Part shown: positions 50,474 through 52,959 of the stretch, in pieces
Layout: each line of letters begins with the position of its first letter
Numbering within the stretch: position 1 is the first letter of the stretch
From: Pseudomonadota bacterium
Lineage (GTDB): Bacteria; Pseudomonadota; Gammaproteobacteria; Steroidobacterales; JBCBZW01
Direction of reading: 5' to 3'
Assembly (NCBI GenBank): GCA_039815145.1
Contig: JBCBZW010000027.1
Coordinates: 1 to 52,959 of the forward strand
Length of the DNA stretch: 52,959 bases
Program-made: the position numbers and the translations under genes
The notes under the pieces: model-generated
Told to the model about the DNA's origin: nothing
Databases searched by the model: none
What the model saw: the letters and a program-made list of their open reading frames with translations, nothing else

Positions 50474-51460
50474 ATGACCCGAGCTGATTCCAACGCGCCG
50501 CGCCCGCGCATCGCCGTGCTGGGCGGCACCGGCTTCATCGGCCGCCACCTGTTGCCGCGCCTGGTGAAGGACCACTGGGAAGTCACCGTCATCACCCGCT
50601 CGCGCGCCCGCCATCGCGACCTCCTGGTCATGCCGACGGTGCGCCTGGTGGAAGGAGACGTGCACGACGCGCGGGTGTTGGAGCAGACCCTGCCGGGCCA
50701 CACGGCGGTGGTGAACCTCGTCGCCATCCTCAACGAGAAGGGCGACGACGGCCGCGGCTTCCAGCACGTACACGTGGATCTCACGCGCAAGCTGATCGCG
50801 GCCTGCCGCGGCGCCGGCGTGGGCCGCCTGGCGCAGATCACGGCCCTGAAGGCCGACGCGCACAACGGCCCGAGCTACTACCTGCGCAGCAAGGGCGTGG
50901 CCGAAGGCCTACTGCGCGACGCCCACAGCGAGGACCTCGCGGTCACCTTGTACCAGCCATCGGTGGTGTTCGGCCCGGGCGACTCGTTCATCAATCGCTT
51001 CGCCGATCTGCTGCGTCTGCCCGCGCCGTTCATGCCCCTGCCCAAGGCCGACGCGCGCTTTGCCCCCGTGTACGTGGGCGACGTGGTGGAGGCGATCGCC
51101 CGCTCCCTGCGCGACCCCGCCACCTACGGCAACACCTATCAACTCTGTGGACCGCGCGTGTACACCCTGCGCGAGGTAATCCGCCTCATCTCGGACACGC
51201 TGGAGATCGACAAGCCCGTGCTGGCCCTGCCCGACGGCGTCGCCCGCCTGCAGGCCAAGGTGATGGACTTCATCCCGGGCAAGCCCTTCAGTTCGGATAA
51301 CTTCCGGTCCCTGTCCGTGCCGAGCGTGTGCGACTCGGACGGTCTCGGCCGCCTGGGGCTCGAGCCCGCTTCCATGGAGTCGATCGTGCCGGGCTACCTG
51401 CGCGACGCCACCCGCTCGCCCCTCGACCAGTACCGCGACGAGCGTCCGGACGCGCGCTAG
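50474..51460 (+). CDS. NAD(P)-binding protein of the complex I NDUFA9-like (atypical SDR) group
   Basis: 328 residues. The nucleotide-binding G-G-T-G-F-I-G-R-H-L is at ~16-25. A Y-L-R-S-K segment follows at ~138-142, and Q-P-S-V-V-F-G-P-G-D marks the extended-SDR core. The C-terminal half carries the L-C-G-P-R-V-Y-T-L-R-E segment typical of NDUFA9-like proteins. In bacteria these single genes are not complex I subunits; a role in quinone- or isoprenoid-related metabolism has been suggested but not settled. Start: a ribosome-site-like GAG lies ~10 nt upstream. It ends on 4 bp of overlap with the converging aminopeptidase gene. Confidence 0.85.
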   Translation: MTRADSNAPRPRIAVLGGTGFIGRHLLPRLVKDHWEVTVITRSRARHRDLLVMPTVRLVEGDVHDARVLEQTLPGHTAVVNLVAILNEKGDDGRGFQHVHVDLTRKLIAACRGAGVGRLAQITALKADAHNGPSYYLRSKGVAEGLLRDAHSEDLAVTLYQPSVVFGPGDSFINRFADLLRLPAPFMPLPKADARFAPVYVGDVVEAIARSLRDPATYGNTYQLCGPRVYTLREVIRLISDTLEIDKPVLALPDGVARLQAKVMDFIPGKPFSSDNFRSLSVPSVCDSDGLGRLGLEPASMESIVPGYLRDATRSPLDQYRDERPDAR

Positions 51461-52581
51461 TCCGTCGCCGCGCTGACGGCCTCGTCTTCGGCAGCAGCCA
51501 CCGCGAGCAGCCGCTGCAGGGTCGCGCGGCGCTCATCTGCTGGCGCGTCCGCGAGCGCCTGCGCCTTGGCATAGAAGGCCTCGAAGTCGCCACCCGCTTC
51601 CCGCATCAAGGCGGAGAAGGCGGGTACCCAACGGCGGTACGTGGCCACGGAGGCCAGGCGTGCGTTGTTGACCGAGGCAAACCAGGCGTCGTACCCGGTG
51701 TAGCCGCCCCACGGCCCGTCGCGCACGGTGGCATAGTCGCCCTGCAGGCGGTCGAGGGCGGCCTGCTTGGCGGCGGCTCGCCCGGCCTCGTCGAGGGACT
51801 CGTCGGCGTAGACCGCCTGCAAGCGACTTCGCCCGCTCAGCACCAGACGATTGAACTCGCGCGCCCGCACCTGGCGCGTGCGCCACCGCTCCACCTCTTC
51901 GGCAGGACGCTCAGTGGCGGCGAACCAGCGTCGCACCCCCTCGTCCGCCACGTAGGTGGCGAAGGCCTCGTTGAAGGCGCTGTCGCCCTTCACGTACAGC
52001 TGCTGGTGGGCGAGTTCATGGAAGATGATGTCGGCCGTGCGCGCATCGGTGTAGCCGATCATAGTGTCGAGGAACGGATCTTCGAAGCGGCCCAGGGTGG
52101 AGTAGGCAGCGACGCCGCCGACCACCACCTCGTAGCCGCGACGCTCGAGCTTGTCCGCCAACCCACGCGCCTTGCGCTCCTTGTAGTAGCCCTTGTAGGC
52201 CAGGCAGCCGACGAAGGCGAAGCACCACTGCTTGGGCGCCATGGAGTACTCGGGGGCGGCGACCACGTTCCACACCACGTAGGGCCGGCCGAGTTCGGCG
52301 TAGCTGCGGTAGCTGCCGTTCTCCGGCAGACCCAACTGCGTGCTGGCGAAGTCGCGTACCTCGAGCACCAGGGTGAGGTTCTCGCGCAGGGTGGGGTCGA
52401 GGGCCGGGTCGTCGAGGAGCGCCTCGATTTCCACCCGCTTGCTCATGAGCGAGAGATGCCCGCGCACCGCCTGGGTGTAGTAGGGCAGGTTCACACAACC
52501 CGCGATCACCGCGAGCACCGATAGGAGTCCCCCTATGGCGAGCAAACGGTGTGAACGACTGAGGAGTCGGGGCTGGATCAT
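51457..52581 (-). CDS. Lipoprotein aminopeptidase (PF10023-type)
   Basis: About 374 residues from ATG 52581; an ATG at 52593 adds four residues. The N terminus ends in a lipobox (V-I-A-G-C-V), so it is probably membrane-anchored. The zinc motif H-E-L-A-H is followed ~15 residues later by N-E-A-F-A, giving the third Glu ligand of a gluzincin-type metallopeptidase. The neighbourhood F-A-T-Y-V-A-D-E-G-V is characteristic of the putative aminopeptidase family. It would cleave N-terminal residues from periplasmic peptides. It is divergent from cca across 24-36 bp. Confidence 0.85.
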   Translation of the reverse strand: MIQPRLLSRSHRLLAIGGLLSVLAVIAGCVNLPYYTQAVRGHLSLMSKRVEIEALLDDPALDPTLRENLTLVLEVRDFASTQLGLPENGSYRSYAELGRPYVVWNVVAAPEYSMAPKQWCFAFVGCLAYKGYYKERKARGLADKLERRGYEVVVGGVAAYSTLGRFEDPFLDTMIGYTDARTADIIFHELAHQQLYVKGDSAFNEAFATYVADEGVRRWFAATERPAEEVERWRTRQVRAREFNRLVLSGRSRLQAVYADESLDEAGRAAAKQAALDRLQGDYATVRDGPWGGYTGYDAWFASVNNARLASVATYRRWVPAFSALMREAGGDFEAFYAKAQALADAPADERRATLQRLLAVAAAEDEAVSAATD

Positions 52582-52617
52582 GGCGGGCGTCATGGGGCTT
52601 TAGATAACATCTAGCTT

Positions 52618-52959
52618 ATGAAGTTTTATCAGGTTGGCGGTTGTGTGCGCGATGACTTGCTCGGCTTAACCGCCGGCGATCGCGACTGGGTGGTCACCGG
52701 CGCCACCCCCGAGCAGCTGCTGGCCGAGGGCTATCGCGCGGTCGGCCGCGACTTTCCCGTCTTCCTCCACCCCGAGTCGCACGAGGAAGTGGCTCTGGCC
52801 CGCACGGAGCGCAAGACCGCCCCGGGCTACCGCGGCTTCGCCATCCACGCCGCCCCCGAGGTCACCCTCGAGGAGGACCTCGCCCGCCGCGATCTCACGA
52901 TCAACGCCATCGCCCGCGGTGACGACGGCGAGCTGATCGACCCCTTCGGCGGCGTGCAA
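52618..52959 (+). CDS. cca: tRNA nucleotidyltransferase (CCA-adding enzyme), 5' part only
   Basis: 114 residues are visible; the frame is open to the right edge. The opening [16 protein letters not shown] is the polymerase-beta-type nucleotidyltransferase signature. D-R-D-W-V-V-T-G supplies the catalytic D-x-D pair. [12 protein letters not shown] then A-L-A-R-T-E-R-K follow, then [10 protein letters not shown] and I-D-P-F-G-G. These match the E. coli type closely. It adds CCA to tRNA 3' ends. The ATG is only 24-36 bp from the divergent aminopeptidase start, so both promoters overlap. Confidence 0.95.
   Translation, partial: MKFYQVGGCVRDDLLGLTAGDRDWVVTGATPEQLLAEGYRAVGRDFPVFLHPESHEEVALARTERKTAPGYRGFAIHAAPEVTLEEDLARRDLTINAIARGDDGELIDPFGGVQ

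Overview
The window is GC-rich chromosomal DNA from a gammaproteobacterium. The evidence is a CCA-adding enzyme very close to the enterobacterial type, an Slt70-type transglycosylase, a Do-family protease, a B12-dependent (class II) ribonucleotide reductase split into two genes, a TonB-like protein and standard Shine-Dalgarno sites. I saw no rRNA, tRNA, CRISPR array, phage or intact insertion sequence.

Left part (1-15.4 kb). The 3' end of a beta-repeat protein is followed by a leftward cluster: phosphotransferase, secreted RidA-like protein, S41 peptidase and esterase. A cold-shock gene follows. Next comes a three-gene leftward operon: a small protein, a secreted cysteine-repeat protein with six units, and a trypsin-like protease. 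A PIN-domain gene with an unknown partner lies beyond it. A complete cobalamin riboswitch stands before about 570 bases with no recognisable B12 gene, followed by a CWC/DUF1289 fusion. Then come a TonB-domain/beta-propeller pair, a small membrane-protein pair and an AraC-type regulator. The regulator is divergent from a small secreted protein across an AT-rich 40-bp palindrome.

Middle (15.5-37.8 kb). A surface-protein island holds a 14-motif Kelch lipoprotein, a duplicated beta-helix protein, an FG-GAP/dockerin-like protein and a 1287-residue cadherin/FG-GAP lipoprotein with an internal 600-bp duplication. After it come a DUF1214-like protein, a VapBC/FitAB-type toxin-antitoxin pair with a perfect operator palindrome over its start, a SWIM-SNF2 helicase and three unrecognised genes.

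Right part (37.8-53 kb). A leftward operon encodes two related SRPBCC proteins and a lipoprotein that fuses an esterase fold with a DsbA-like domain; the esterase nucleophile serine is glycine. It is divergent from two tandem, paralogous TetR regulators. Then come nrdJ and its zinc-finger companion, with two NrdR-box-like palindromes upstream. Housekeeping genes follow: Hsp20, a Do protease, Slt, an NDUFA9-like protein, a lipoprotein aminopeptidase and the start of cca.

How genes may work together: the B12 riboswitch and the B12-dependent reductase both point to a cobalamin-dependent lifestyle. Hsp20 and the Do protease have candidate sigma-32 and sigma-E promoters. The SRPBCC/DsbA-fusion/TetR block and the cysteine-repeat/protease operon are the best candidates for undescribed functional modules.
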